From assembly GCA_964595055.1 (NCBI GenBank), contig CAZQOV010000012.1, positions 1-34,855 on the forward strand: a stretch of DNA of 34,855 nucleotides, in the 5' to 3' direction. This document shows, piece after piece, positions 1-8,010 of the stretch; positions within the stretch are counted from its first letter, which is position 1, and each line of letters opens with the position of its first letter. A program made the position numbers and the translations under genes. The notes beneath the pieces were generated by a model. It was not told where the DNA came from and ran no database searches. It saw nothing but the letters and a program-made list of their open reading frames with translations. The stretch comes from CAYRTD01 sp964595055 (lineage in GTDB: Bacteria; Bacteroidota; Bacteroidia; Bacteroidales; GCA-2748055).

Positions 1-3
1 TCA

Positions 4-519
4 ATGACACAAGCCGAAGAAATACTCCCGATTGTAGACCTGGATGGGAAGGTAACAGGAAAGGACAAACGGTCTGCCTTTCATTTTAAGGAAAAGAAAT
101 TGTTGCATCCTGTTGTTCATTTGCACCTGTTAAATTCCAGAGGAGAATTGTTTCTTCAGTTCCGGCCTGCACATAAAAAGGTGCAACCCGGGAAATGGGA
201 TACTGCGGTAGGGGGCCATGTGAGTTATGATGAATCTGTTGAACTGGCGCTTGAGCGGGAAGGGAAGGAGGAGATTGGCGTTAAAACAGGCAATGCCATC
301 TTTTTGAAGCGCTATTTATGGGAAACGGAAATTGAGCGTGAACTGGTTTATCTTTATTATATGGTATCGGATCAGAGCCCTGTTATTGACAGGTCTGAGC
401 TTGCCGGAGGGAGGTTCTGGACCAGGAAGGAAATCCTCAGGAGCATGAGCAGGGGGGTATTTACACCGAACCTGGAAAGGGAGCTTGAAATGCTGGAGGA
501 GGTGAGCGTTTGGAGTTGA
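4..519 (+). CDS. Nudix hydrolase, YfcD / IPP-isomerase-like
   Basis: This 171-residue protein is a Nudix-fold hydrolase. The Nudix box is readable at residues 71-93: G71, E77, then R85-E86 and E89-E90 in the RExxEE core, ending I-G-V. Residue 87 is Gly where a hydrophobic residue is usual. The N-terminal part (I-V-D-x-x-G-K-V-T-G, then H-P-V-V-H near residue 35) resembles the YfcD-type Nudix proteins related to isopentenyl-diphosphate isomerase. Family members hydrolyse nucleoside or other diphosphate-X bonds with Mg2+; the substrate cannot be read from sequence. The start is the ATG at base 4, but the window begins there, so a longer N-terminus cannot be excluded. It is convergent with the SiaC-like gene and has no evident link to the polysaccharide genes. 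Confidence 0.85.
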   Translation: MTQAEEILPIVDLDGKVTGKDKRSAFHFKEKKLLHPVVHLHLLNSRGELFLQFRPAHKKVQPGKWDTAVGGHVSYDESVELALEREGKEEIGVKTGNAIFLKRYLWETEIERELVYLYYMVSDQSPVIDRSELAGGRFWTRKEILRSMSRGVFTPNLERELEMLEEVSVWS

Positions 520-560
520 GGAAAAATTCCCGGTGTCACTCACCGCCTGCTGTTCACCCC

Positions 561-950
561 TTACCCCTGTTCCTCTTCTTCTTCAATATATTCGACGAAA
601 TTAAACTGTAAATTCAGCTTGCTTTCGATGATCTCTCCCAGCTCAAGTATTTCCGGATCATCGAGATCATAATGCCAGCTGATGTTAAGTTTTTTTTTGC
701 GGGTAGCATCATTTAATTCCTTCAGGATCTCAAAAAAAGATTTTACGGAAGCACTGTCGATATACTCAAATTTAATATCTACATGGGTTTCATCCGAGGG
801 ATTTTTGCCATAATTTTCTACCCATTTTAATATAGGGCTGAAAAACGTTCTGGGATCATTGATGATTGAACAGCCGGAAAAAACCAAATTTCCCTCTGTT
901 AATTTAACAGATAAGGACTTATTTGTGGGTTTTATTATCAGATCTTCCAT
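561..950 (-). CDS. SiaC-like regulatory phosphoprotein (DUF1987)
   Basis: This 129-residue cytosolic protein matches the DUF1987/SiaC family over its whole length. Recognisable blocks are the F-Y/F-x-P-I-L-x-W-V region near residues 36-44, the Y63-I-D-S66-A-S68-V-K segment, and the I-S-W-H-Y-D block near residues 89-95. In Pseudomonas aeruginosa SiaC the matching segment is Y-L-N-T-S-S-I-K, whose Thr is phosphorylated by the kinase SiaB and dephosphorylated by SiaA, and SiaC controls the diguanylate cyclase SiaD and aggregation. Here Ser66 takes the Thr position and Asp65 the Asn position. No SiaA or SiaB homologue lies in the window. It sits just upstream of, and divergent from, the wza/wzc-like genes, so a role in controlling polysaccharide output is possible but only inferred. 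The C-terminus is acidic (E-rich). Confidence 0.8.
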   Translation of the reverse strand: MEDLIIKPTNKSLSVKLTEGNLVFSGCSIINDPRTFFSPILKWVENYGKNPSDETHVDIKFEYIDSASVKSFFEILKELNDATRKKKLNISWHYDLDDPEILELGEIIESKLNLQFNFVEYIEEEEEQG

Positions 951-1254
951 TTTTTAAGCTAAATCTGGTTAAAGATAAGGAATTAATGTATTATCAAATG
1001 TGAATCTTCAGGTTTAATAGATAAGCTTTTGATCAAAGTTTGATTTTTTTATGTAAAGTTGTTCAATTTTTGCCTCTAAGAAATCACCGGTCGCTACAAA
1101 ATACCTTTTTTTTACTATTCCTTCTGTACTATAATTTTCAACATTTAAATAAGCAGATGAAGGATTCGTGGATTTCTTTGAAAGAAAAATGAGTGGTTTG
1201 TAATTAATAGTAAAAATCAATTATTTTTGTTCATAAATATAGATAAAATCTGAC
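951..1254. other. Divergent intergenic region, siaC-like / wza-like
   Basis: These 304 AT-rich bases separate two divergent genes. The right end carries a good Bacteroidota-type promoter for the wza-like gene (annotated separately). A 68-codon reading frame on the minus strand (1014-1220) overlaps this promoter and shows no recognisable domain, so it is not called. No strong hairpin was seen. Confidence 0.5.
1197..1229 (+). promoter_or_regulatory. Bacteroidota-type promoter for wza-wzc genes
   Basis: A TTTG (-33 type) at 1197-1200 is followed after 21 bases by TATTTTTG at 1222-1229, which fits the phylum's TAnnTTTG -7 element exactly. The -7 element ends 25 bases before the wza-like ATG at 1255, giving a short leader. 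The same TTTG-21-TAnnTTTG arrangement recurs on the minus strand at 17166-17198. Confidence 0.55.
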
Positions 1255-2022
1255 ATGAAAAGATTAGCAAGATTATTACCTGTACTTTTAATGATCTATT
1301 TTGCCACTTCCTGTATTCCTCTGGAAAGGCTCTCCTATGTCCAGACCGACAAGGAGGTCAAAAAGGAAATGGGAGAAGATTTGTATTTTTTCGGAGTTGA
1401 CCCGGAGGGTACCATCCGGCCCGGCGATGAATTATATATACGAGTTACCAGTTCCGATGAATCTCCTACCAGCTTCAGTGAGAGTGATTATTTTCAAGTC
1501 AGGGATCCTTCCCTGTTGAGTTATGATGTGGATGAGGAGGGGTATATTAAGTTGCCGTATATCAACAGAATAAAAGTTTCGGACCTGACCCTGAGAGAGG
1601 CCTCGGAAAAAATTGAGGAGGAATTGTCGCAATATTTATATTTCCCTGCTGTTTTTATCAAATTCGTGAATAATAAAGTTACCATTCTGGGAGAAGTAAA
1701 TACTCCTGGTGTTTATGTGTTTAACTATAAGACAATTAATATTTTACAGGCCATAGGTTACGCGAATGACATTACGGAGTGGGGTAACCGCAGGAAGGTT
1801 TTGCTAATCCGGGAAGACGGAACCCGGAAATTTAAAACCTACATTGATCTGACCAAGGATGATTTGCTTTCTTCAGATTATTATTTAATAAAATCGAATG
1901 ATATCATATATATTGAACCCCTTAAAAGAAAAAAATGGGGAATGAATACAGTACCCTATAACCTTATTCTCTCAATTATATCGACGGCAATCGTAGTGAT
2001 GACATTTGTTAATACCAATTAG
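1255..2022 (+). CDS. wza: Wza-like polysaccharide export lipoprotein
   Basis: This 255-residue lipoprotein belongs to the polysaccharide biosynthesis/export (Wza-like) family. The signal peptide ends in the lipobox A-T-S-C with Cys20 as lipid anchor. A Poly_export domain spans about residues 48-140 (G-T-I-R-P-G-D-E-L motif), followed by an SLBB-type region from about 145 (V-T-I-L-G-E-V-N-T-P-G-V-Y). It ends in a hydrophobic segment at about 233-252, as in many Bacteroidota homologues. It is shorter than E. coli Wza (about 380 residues), with fewer SLBB repeats. It should form the outer-membrane/periplasmic outlet for the polymer. The Wzc-like gene follows 95 bases downstream on the same strand, so the two are probably co-transcribed from the promoter at 1197-1229. 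Confidence 0.92.
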   Translation: MKRLARLLPVLLMIYFATSCIPLERLSYVQTDKEVKKEMGEDLYFFGVDPEGTIRPGDELYIRVTSSDESPTSFSESDYFQVRDPSLLSYDVDEEGYIKLPYINRIKVSDLTLREASEKIEEELSQYLYFPAVFIKFVNNKVTILGEVNTPGVYVFNYKTINILQAIGYANDITEWGNRRKVLLIREDGTRKFKTYIDLTKDDLLSSDYYLIKSNDIIYIEPLKRKKWGMNTVPYNLILSIISTAIVVMTFVNTN

Positions 2023-2117
2023 GTTTTTGCTTAATGACATGCATTTGGAAGGAAGCCTGAGATTTTTATATTTGGAATGGTTATCACCTTATTTACGGGA
2101 CAAAAAACAAAAATGGC

Positions 2118-4514
2118 ATGAAAGGAAATACAAGCGATAATACAGGTGGTCAATTTATGGCCTTGTTCAGGGATTTGATGAAGCACTGGTACCTGATATT
2201 TTTATCTTTGGCTATTGCCGGAGCGGCTGCGTTTTTTTATCTGAAGTTTGCTGCAAAAACCTATAATGTAGGAACAACGGTTTTACTAAAAACGGATAAT
2301 CCGAACCGACTTACCGGGGAAGCCGGTGATTTTCTGGAGATCACAGGATTGATATCTCAGGACAAGAATTTTCAAAACGAACTTTATGTATTAACTTCTT
2401 CTCCACTAATTAAGCAGGTTATAGATGAAATGCCCCTGCGCGTGAATTATTATTTGCAGGAAGATAAGATCCCGAAGCAGTTTACCAAGAGTCTGGTGGA
2501 TATTTATAAATCTTCACCATTCCTTGTGATTTTGAATGAGGAACATATTCAACCCATAAATACCTTATTTTACATCAATATCATAGATGAGGATAATTAT
2601 GTCATATCGGCCGAGAACAATGAAGCTACCATACAGGACCTGAAGGATAATAAATCTGTGTTTCAGAATGTTCCTTTCCGGTTAAATGGATCTTATAGTT
2701 TCGGAGAACAGGTTGAAAATGAGTTTTGTTCTTTTCAGGTTTTGCTGAACTCAAATTATGATCCGGATTTCTATAGCAATAAAGATCTGTTTTTTTCTAT
2801 TAATAGTCAACGGAGTTTAATTGCCAACTTTAAGTCGAGTTTAATCATTGAATCTTCCCCGCTTGAGTCCACGGTAGTGGAAATGACACTAAAAACGAGT
2901 AATGCTGCCAAGGGGGTTGAATTTCTTGATATTTTGATTGATAAGTATATTGAGGGTAATCTGGGGCAAAAGAATTTTCTTTCCGACCAGACCATTCAGT
3001 ATATAGACAATCAACTATCTGATATTTCTGATTCGCTGGGGTTTACAGAAAGCAGATTGCAATCGCTGCGCAGCCGGGCCAATATTATGAATATCGATGA
3101 AAAGGCTGAGAATATTTACGCCCAGATACAGGGGCTTGAATTATCCAGGCGGGAAGCTGAACGTCAATTAGGTTATCTGGAGCAACTGGACAATTATTTT
3201 TCGGGCGATCAGGATGTTGATGGGATACGTACGCCTTCATCTATGGGGCTGGATGATCCTCTCTTGAATAACCTCATTCAGGAATTAACCACCCTCAATG
3301 CTGAGAAGGATCGGATTGTAAGCAGCGGACAGTTGAGAAATCCCCGGCTTAAATCCCTGGAGGCCAGCATTGATAATCTTAAAGAAGTTATCACGGAAAA
3401 CATAAAGTTTAGCATTTCTAGCACGAGAAATGATTATGAAAATCTTAATCAGAAAATTTCCGATTTGAATGCCGAATTTTCAAGGCTTCCGGGAACCCAA
3501 CGACAATTGTTGGGCATTGAACGGAAATTCAATTTGAATGATGCGGTATATACTTCCTTGTTGGAACAGCGTATTCAGGCTCAGATTATAAAGGCTTCGA
3601 ATCTTCCGGATTGTGAGATTATTGAGCCCCCTCAATTATTTGGAGTTGCTTCTCCCAACAATTTGATCATTTATTTTCTGGCCGTCTTTATCGGAGGTTT
3701 ATTACCTGTGGGTTTTATTTTGGGAAAACGCCTGATTGGAGACCGGTTTATCGATGCCAATGAGATCAAGAATTATATCTCAATTCCCCAAATTGGATCC
3801 GTGCCTGTGAATAAGAATAAGTATAACAATGTAGTGTTGAATGCTTCAAAATCTTCCATTGCGGAATCCTTTCACATCATAAGGTCGAATCTTATTTATT
3901 ATTTGCATGAAAAAGAAAAGGGGACAATTTTGGTCACTTCCTCTTTACCCGAGGAGGGAAAATCATTTACTGCATTGAATATTGCAACAAGTTTTGCCAC
4001 TACCAATAACAAAACCGTATTGCTGGAATTTGACCTGCGTAAACCCAGTAAAGTCTTCAATGAATTCGGAACACGTGCATTGGTGGGGATTAGTTCATAT
4101 TTGATCAATAAGGCTACCCTTGATGAGATCATTATTAAGACTGATATCCCTAATCTTGATATTGTTCAGGCAGGAAAGATACCGCCAAATCCGGTTGAGT
4201 TGATTTCCAGCCGGAAAACGCAGGCTCTTTTGGACGATCTGAAGCAAAGGTATGATTATATCATTGTGGATACACCGCCTTATGGTCTGGTATCTGATTC
4301 TTTTATTTTAATGAAATATGCTGACATCAGCCTGTATGTTACCCGATTAACAAAGATTAAGAAGAGTGTCCTGGTATCCAATATTGAGAGCCTGGAGATG
4401 AAAGTGAATAATAACCTGTACTTAATGATAAACGAAAATATATACCATAACAATTCGGTATATTCGGAATATAGATACCTGGAAAAGCATGAAAAAAGCA
4501 GGATGAAACAATAA
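2118..4514 (+). CDS. wzc: Wzc-like polysaccharide co-polymerase / BY-kinase
   Basis: This 798-residue inner-membrane protein combines a Wzz chain-length domain with a bacterial tyrosine kinase. The first membrane segment is at about residues 25-46, a long periplasmic coiled-coil-rich region follows, and the second membrane segment is at about 515-540. The cytoplasmic kinase has a Walker A near 606-616 (S-S-L-P-E-E-G-K-S; the usual P-G-E-G-K-S/T has become P-E-E-G-K-S), a Walker A' near 633-645 (L-L-E-F-D-L-R-K-P) and a Walker B near 712-723 (I-I-V-D-T-P-P). The C-terminus holds a tyrosine cluster of five within about 25 residues, the expected autophosphorylation tail. The ATG at 2118 is chosen because it opens the continuous frame; the ATG at 2113 is in another frame. 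It works with the Wza-like protein upstream and with Wzy/Wzx at 27.7-30.5 kb. Confidence 0.93.
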   Translation: MKGNTSDNTGGQFMALFRDLMKHWYLIFLSLAIAGAAAFFYLKFAAKTYNVGTTVLLKTDNPNRLTGEAGDFLEITGLISQDKNFQNELYVLTSSPLIKQVIDEMPLRVNYYLQEDKIPKQFTKSLVDIYKSSPFLVILNEEHIQPINTLFYINIIDEDNYVISAENNEATIQDLKDNKSVFQNVPFRLNGSYSFGEQVENEFCSFQVLLNSNYDPDFYSNKDLFFSINSQRSLIANFKSSLIIESSPLESTVVEMTLKTSNAAKGVEFLDILIDKYIEGNLGQKNFLSDQTIQYIDNQLSDISDSLGFTESRLQSLRSRANIMNIDEKAENIYAQIQGLELSRREAERQLGYLEQLDNYFSGDQDVDGIRTPSSMGLDDPLLNNLIQELTTLNAEKDRIVSSGQLRNPRLKSLEASIDNLKEVITENIKFSISSTRNDYENLNQKISDLNAEFSRLPGTQRQLLGIERKFNLNDAVYTSLLEQRIQAQIIKASNLPDCEIIEPPQLFGVASPNNLIIYFLAVFIGGLLPVGFILGKRLIGDRFIDANEIKNYISIPQIGSVPVNKNKYNNVVLNASKSSIAESFHIIRSNLIYYLHEKEKGTILVTSSLPEEGKSFTALNIATSFATTNNKTVLLEFDLRKPSKVFNEFGTRALVGISSYLINKATLDEIIIKTDIPNLDIVQAGKIPPNPVELISSRKTQALLDDLKQRYDYIIVDTPPYGLVSDSFILMKYADISLYVTRLTKIKKSVLVSNIESLEMKVNNNLYLMINENIYHNNSVYSEYRYLEKHEKSRMKQ

Positions 4515-4539
4515 TTTGCGAAATCCTGAGGGTGTCTTT

Positions 4540-4590
4540 ACCGGAGGTCATAGCCTTGAAGACAGAAAGCTTACCCTCCGGTTTTTTTTA
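4540..4590 (+). terminator. Intrinsic terminator after wzc-like gene
   Basis: An 8-bp GC-rich perfect stem is formed by ACCGGAGG (4540-4547) and CCTCCGGT (4575-4582), with a 27-base loop that can fold further, and is followed directly by a run of T to 4589. It lies 25 bases after the wzc-like stop codon and should end the wza-wzc transcript before the GT4 gene. Confidence 0.75.
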
Positions 4591-4663
4591 TTTTGTGTGG
4601 TCACAGGAAGCATGAGATCTTAACGCCCTCAGATGAAGTGCTTACTGAAATTTGTTTAGGGAA

Positions 4664-5797
4664 ATGCATGTTGTAATCATAGCCAATGGCTTTCAAAAGG
4701 ATTATATTAAAAACCTGGTCAATAACCTGGTAAAGGTTGTAGACAGGTTGGATTTCATCGCTTCAGATCTTTATTCAGAGGAAGAATTCAACGTGAACGT
4801 TCGTTTTGAAAATCTCAGAGGATCACATGATGAAAATGTTGGACCATGGCTAAAGGTCCGAAGGATGGTTCGCTACTATAGGAAACTATTTTCCTACCTT
4901 CGCAGGGAGAAACCCGATGCTGTTCACATTCAGTGGATTCGATTTAGTTTTCTGGATGGAATTATTTTCCATTCCATTTTACGTATCGCTGGACAAAAAT
5001 TGATTTATACGGCTCATGATGCACTTCCGCACGACCGGGAAACTTTCCTGAACAGATGGATTTTTTCTCTTGTATATCGTATTTGTCATGTTATTGTTGT
5101 CCATACCCGTTTTTTAAGGGAGAGGCTTATTGATGAATTTGGCCTTCCTTCCGGTAAGATTAGGGTTGTAAAACACGGGGTGTATGAAATTAAGCATTTG
5201 TATACCCGTGAGGAATCAAGGGCTAAGCTGGATATTGATCCCGGCGATCATGTATTTTTATTTTTCGGGTATATTAAGCCTTATAAAGGACTCGATCTCC
5301 TTTTGGAAGCGTTTCATGAGTTAGAGAAAAATCAAAATCATATCAGCCTGTTGATTGCCGGGAAAATATGGGAACCTTACAGGGAGGAATGTATGCATCT
5401 GTTTTCACGTTTTTCAGGTGAAAAGGTCATCAGGAAATTGGGATTTATTCCGGATGAAGAATTATCCTATTATTTCAATGCCTCTGATGTTACGGTAATG
5501 CCCTATCAGGAAGCAAGTCAAAGCGGGGTGATGTTCATGTCGTATGCACATGGAGTACCCGTTATTGTTCCCAACCTCGGAGGTTTTGCCGATGATATTC
5601 TTCCCGAAAAAACCGGTCTTCTGTGCAAGGTCTCTGATGTTAATAGCCTTAAAGACAATATGAAAGAATCCATTACCCTGTTTGGGAAGGATAAGGATCA
5701 AATCGAAAAGGATGTCAAAAAATTTGCCTGGGATAATTATTCATGGCACAGAACTAGTCTGGATCTGAAGGAAATCTATTCCTTTTTTAGCAAATAA
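4664..5797 (+). CDS. Glycosyltransferase family 4 (GT-B)
   Basis: This 377-residue GT-B enzyme has a C-terminal Glycos_transf_1 domain: L-F-F-G-Y-I-K-P-Y-K-G-L-D-L-L begins the nucleotide-binding half near residue 200, and a donor-binding region with S-D-V-T-V-M-P-Y then S-Q-S-G-V and A-H-G-V-P-V-I-V lies near 285-310. The N-terminal half contains H-D-A-L-P-H. The frame can be extended to a TTG at 4652, but the ATG at 4664 (M-H-V-V-I-I-A-N-G) is preferred because it starts right at the first beta strand. Sugar specificity is unknown. It follows the terminator at 4540-4590, and its stop is one base from the stop of the convergent DUF218 gene. Confidence 0.9.
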   Translation: MHVVIIANGFQKDYIKNLVNNLVKVVDRLDFIASDLYSEEEFNVNVRFENLRGSHDENVGPWLKVRRMVRYYRKLFSYLRREKPDAVHIQWIRFSFLDGIIFHSILRIAGQKLIYTAHDALPHDRETFLNRWIFSLVYRICHVIVVHTRFLRERLIDEFGLPSGKIRVVKHGVYEIKHLYTREESRAKLDIDPGDHVFLFFGYIKPYKGLDLLLEAFHELEKNQNHISLLIAGKIWEPYREECMHLFSRFSGEKVIRKLGFIPDEELSYYFNASDVTVMPYQEASQSGVMFMSYAHGVPVIVPNLGGFADDILPEKTGLLCKVSDVNSLKDNMKESITLFGKDKDQIEKDVKKFAWDNYSWHRTSLDLKEIYSFFSK

Positions 5798-5798
5798 C

Positions 5799-6860
5799 TC
5801 ATTTTTCCCTTTTATGGCTCTTGTTTTCTCTTACGGACATGACAGGATTTTTGATGTTCAGCCAATGCTTGAAAATATATTGATAATAAAAATTCCCGAA
5901 CAGCTCCCCCATAAGTATTCTTATATGGTAACCGGCAGGAATCTTTTCTGATGCCGGCGGATAGGTGGAGACGATGCCGATTTGGTCTGATGTGTTGTCG
6001 AATACCATCTTATACGTAACCCAGGTCCTTCGGCTATGGATTCCTTCAGAGAATATGTTAAATGAAAAATCATCCGGCTTTTTTGTTTCCCGCCACTTTT
6101 TTACCGTCAGAGCGCTTCTGTAAGTTCTGTTATTTTTTGAAAATGGAGCCGGAAGAACTATGATGCTGTCAGGAGGAATATTTCCGGCAGACATGATTTT
6201 TTTTGCGCAGGATTCAGCATGAGAGTGGACATCGGCACTTACAGCTTCCTTTTTGTCGACATCATAATCATAATAGAAATACGCATTTTTTGATCGTGCC
6301 GGTATTATGCTGTCCTTAATTCTCAGGGATTTTACATACAGGTTTCTGTCTTCTTTATCTGAATAAGCATCGTTTACATACGATATGGTAAGCTTATCCA
6401 ATGTTATCATCGAATCTGCCTTGTACAGAAAGGGTGACCATTCATCATTAACTGTACTATCCATGATCCGGTTTTCATTCAGATACAGGAAAAATCTGGG
6501 GAATATCTTCTTATACGGGGATCCTTTCAAGCTTATGCTCAGGGTATCACCAGGAGAAAGGGAGAGCGCTTTCTTTGAAAAATCAAATTCAAAATTACTA
6601 TCCACAAACAAGGGATAATGGTTTTCGAGCGGACCGCCTGTAACGATTAACCGGGAATAGGTATTTTCCCGAAATTCTTTCACTGCATCATGAATGGATT
6701 CATCAGATATCCAACCCTCCACAATCAGGTAGTTGGCTTCAACGGGCCTTGAACGCGATAAATAATCTACCAGGTCGGTTTTGTAGTGATGAACAAGCCC
6801 TGATATTGAAAAAAAGGCCAGAAACACAACGGATAATAGTATGATGCACTTTTTCGGCAC
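5799..6860 (-). CDS. DUF218 (YdcF/SanA-like) membrane protein with CBM36/60-like insert
   Basis: This 353-residue protein has an N-terminal membrane anchor (about 5-23) and a split DUF218 fold. The first half is at about 41-77 (Y-L-I-V-E-G-W, then L-I-V-T-G-G-P); the second is at about 210-290 (H-S-H-A-E-S near 212, I-I-V-L-P-A-P, F-S-E-G-I-H-S-R-R-T near 270). Between them, at about 95-185, lies a beta-rich stretch whose Y-V-N-D motif (161-164) and D-R-N-L motif (171-174) match the signature of Ca-dependent xylan-binding modules (CBM36/60 type). DUF218 proteins (YdcF, SanA, ElyC) act at the envelope and are poorly defined biochemically. The fused module suggests the protein contacts a periplasmic or surface glycan. 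The insert assignment rests on motif resemblance only. Confidence 0.75.
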   Translation of the reverse strand: MPKKCIILLSVVFLAFFSISGLVHHYKTDLVDYLSRSRPVEANYLIVEGWISDESIHDAVKEFRENTYSRLIVTGGPLENHYPLFVDSNFEFDFSKKALSLSPGDTLSISLKGSPYKKIFPRFFLYLNENRIMDSTVNDEWSPFLYKADSMITLDKLTISYVNDAYSDKEDRNLYVKSLRIKDSIIPARSKNAYFYYDYDVDKKEAVSADVHSHAESCAKKIMSAGNIPPDSIIVLPAPFSKNNRTYRSALTVKKWRETKKPDDFSFNIFSEGIHSRRTWVTYKMVFDNTSDQIGIVSTYPPASEKIPAGYHIRILMGELFGNFYYQYIFKHWLNIKNPVMSVRENKSHKREK

Positions 6861-7212
6861 TTTAAGCTATATTCTAAGTTCTCATTATTTTCAATGATTA
6901 TGGCACATAAGTCCTGATACCTTTCTCCAGCTTATTTACCGGTGAAAAAAACCTTCCTTTATCTGCCCCGGACTCTTCATCAGGTTTCCATTTGCGTTAA
7001 AGCTTTTTGTTCACCTGGTTCGGGTTAAATTATGATTTCTCAATCAGAGAGGAAAAAAGAGTTAATCTTGTCATACTTTCTTTTCATGTACTGATCTTTA
7101 AGGATTATCAAATTCAAATTAAAGGATAGGATGTATTCATATTATTCAGTTATCTTTGGTTGCAAAGAAAGGACTTATCTTTTTTACATCTATAAAAAAA
7201 CTGACATTTATT
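6861..7212. other. Divergent intergenic region, DUF218 gene / rfbF
   Basis: These 352 bases hold the upstream regions of the minus-strand DUF218 gene and of rfbF. One exact TAnnTTTG element is found for rfbF at 7151-7158. No convincing -7 element for the DUF218 gene, no large inverted repeat and no small gene were seen. Confidence 0.5.
7151..7158 (+). promoter_or_regulatory. Candidate -7 element for the CDP-sugar genes
   Basis: TATCTTTG matches TAnnTTTG exactly, 54 bases before the rfbF ATG. No TTTG lies at the expected distance upstream, so this is a half-supported promoter. Its position inside the 5' extension of the rfbF reading frame argues for the downstream start at 7213. Confidence 0.4.
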
Positions 7213-7995
7213 ATGAAAGCTGTCATTTTAGCAGGAGGTTTCGGAACCCGTATCAGTGAGGAAAGTGGAATCAGACCCAAGCCAATGGTTGAAATTGGCG
7301 GGAAGCCAATTATCTGGCATATAATGAAATATTATTCCTCTTATGGCATCAATGATTTCATTATTTGCTGTGGTTACAAAAGTGAGGTAATAAAGAACTT
7401 TTTTTCCAATTATTTTCTGTATAATTCAGACGTTACCCTGGATATGAAAACCAATAATATGGAGGTTCATAATATGAACTCTGAACCGTGGAAGGTGACA
7501 TTGGTGGATACCGGGATTAATACCATGACAGGTGGACGTTTAAAGCGAGTGAAGGGTTACATTGGAGATGAAACTTTTTGTCTGACCTATGGAGATGGGC
7601 TGAGCAATGTTGACATCAACCGGCTGATCATGTTTCACAAAAACCACGGGAGGCTTGCTACGCTTACGGCTGTCCGGCAGCCCGGGCGTTTTGGTGTTTT
7701 CACCCTGTATGGAAAAGAGACACAGATAAAGTATTTTAAAGAGAAGCCACAAGGCGATTCTGATGGTTCTGCCTGGATAAACGGAGGTTTTTTCGTTCTT
7801 GATCCGAAAGTACTCGACTATATTGAAGGGGACAATACGGTATTTGAGAAAGGTCCTCTGGAGAATCTTGCTTCGGACGGGAATCTTTTTTCCTTTAGGC
7901 ATACCGATTTCTGGCAACCCATGGACACATTAAGAGATAAGAATTTGCTGGAGGATTTATGGGAAAAAGGTGATGCTCCCTGGAAGGTATGGTAA
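7213..7995 (+). CDS. rfbF: Glucose-1-phosphate cytidylyltransferase
   Basis: This 260-residue nucleotidyltransferase makes CDP-glucose from CTP and glucose-1-phosphate. It begins M-K-A-V-I-L-A-G-G-F-G-T-R, the nucleotide-binding loop of sugar-nucleotide pyrophosphorylases, followed by R-P-K-P-M-V-E-I-G-G-K-P-I. The middle carries L-T-Y-G-D-G-L-S-N-V-D, and the end has W-Q-P-M-D-T-L-R-D, both typical of RfbF/DdhA. The frame extends 19 codons upstream to a TTG at 7156, but the ATG at 7213 puts the initiator directly before the conserved first strand. rfbG follows after 15 bases. The product feeds CDP-6-deoxyhexose synthesis. Confidence 0.95.
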   Translation: MKAVILAGGFGTRISEESGIRPKPMVEIGGKPIIWHIMKYYSSYGINDFIICCGYKSEVIKNFFSNYFLYNSDVTLDMKTNNMEVHNMNSEPWKVTLVDTGINTMTGGRLKRVKGYIGDETFCLTYGDGLSNVDINRLIMFHKNHGRLATLTAVRQPGRFGVFTLYGKETQIKYFKEKPQGDSDGSAWINGGFFVLDPKVLDYIEGDNTVFEKGPLENLASDGNLFSFRHTDFWQPMDTLRDKNLLEDLWEKGDAPWKVW

Positions 7996-8010
7996 TTAAT
8001 TTGAACGGTT

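Noticed and set aside
1014..1220. 68-codon minus-strand reading frame between siaC-like and wza-like genes
   Set aside because: It has no recognisable domain, overlaps the promoter of the wza-like gene and lies in AT-rich sequence where such frames arise by chance.
7156..7212. 5' extension of rfbF to a TTG
   Set aside because: The family starts at M-K-A-V-I-L-A-G-G, and a -7 promoter element overlaps the extension.
7540..7917. 125-codon minus-strand frame inside rfbF
   Set aside because: It lies wholly within the conserved rfbF coding frame and shows no domain.
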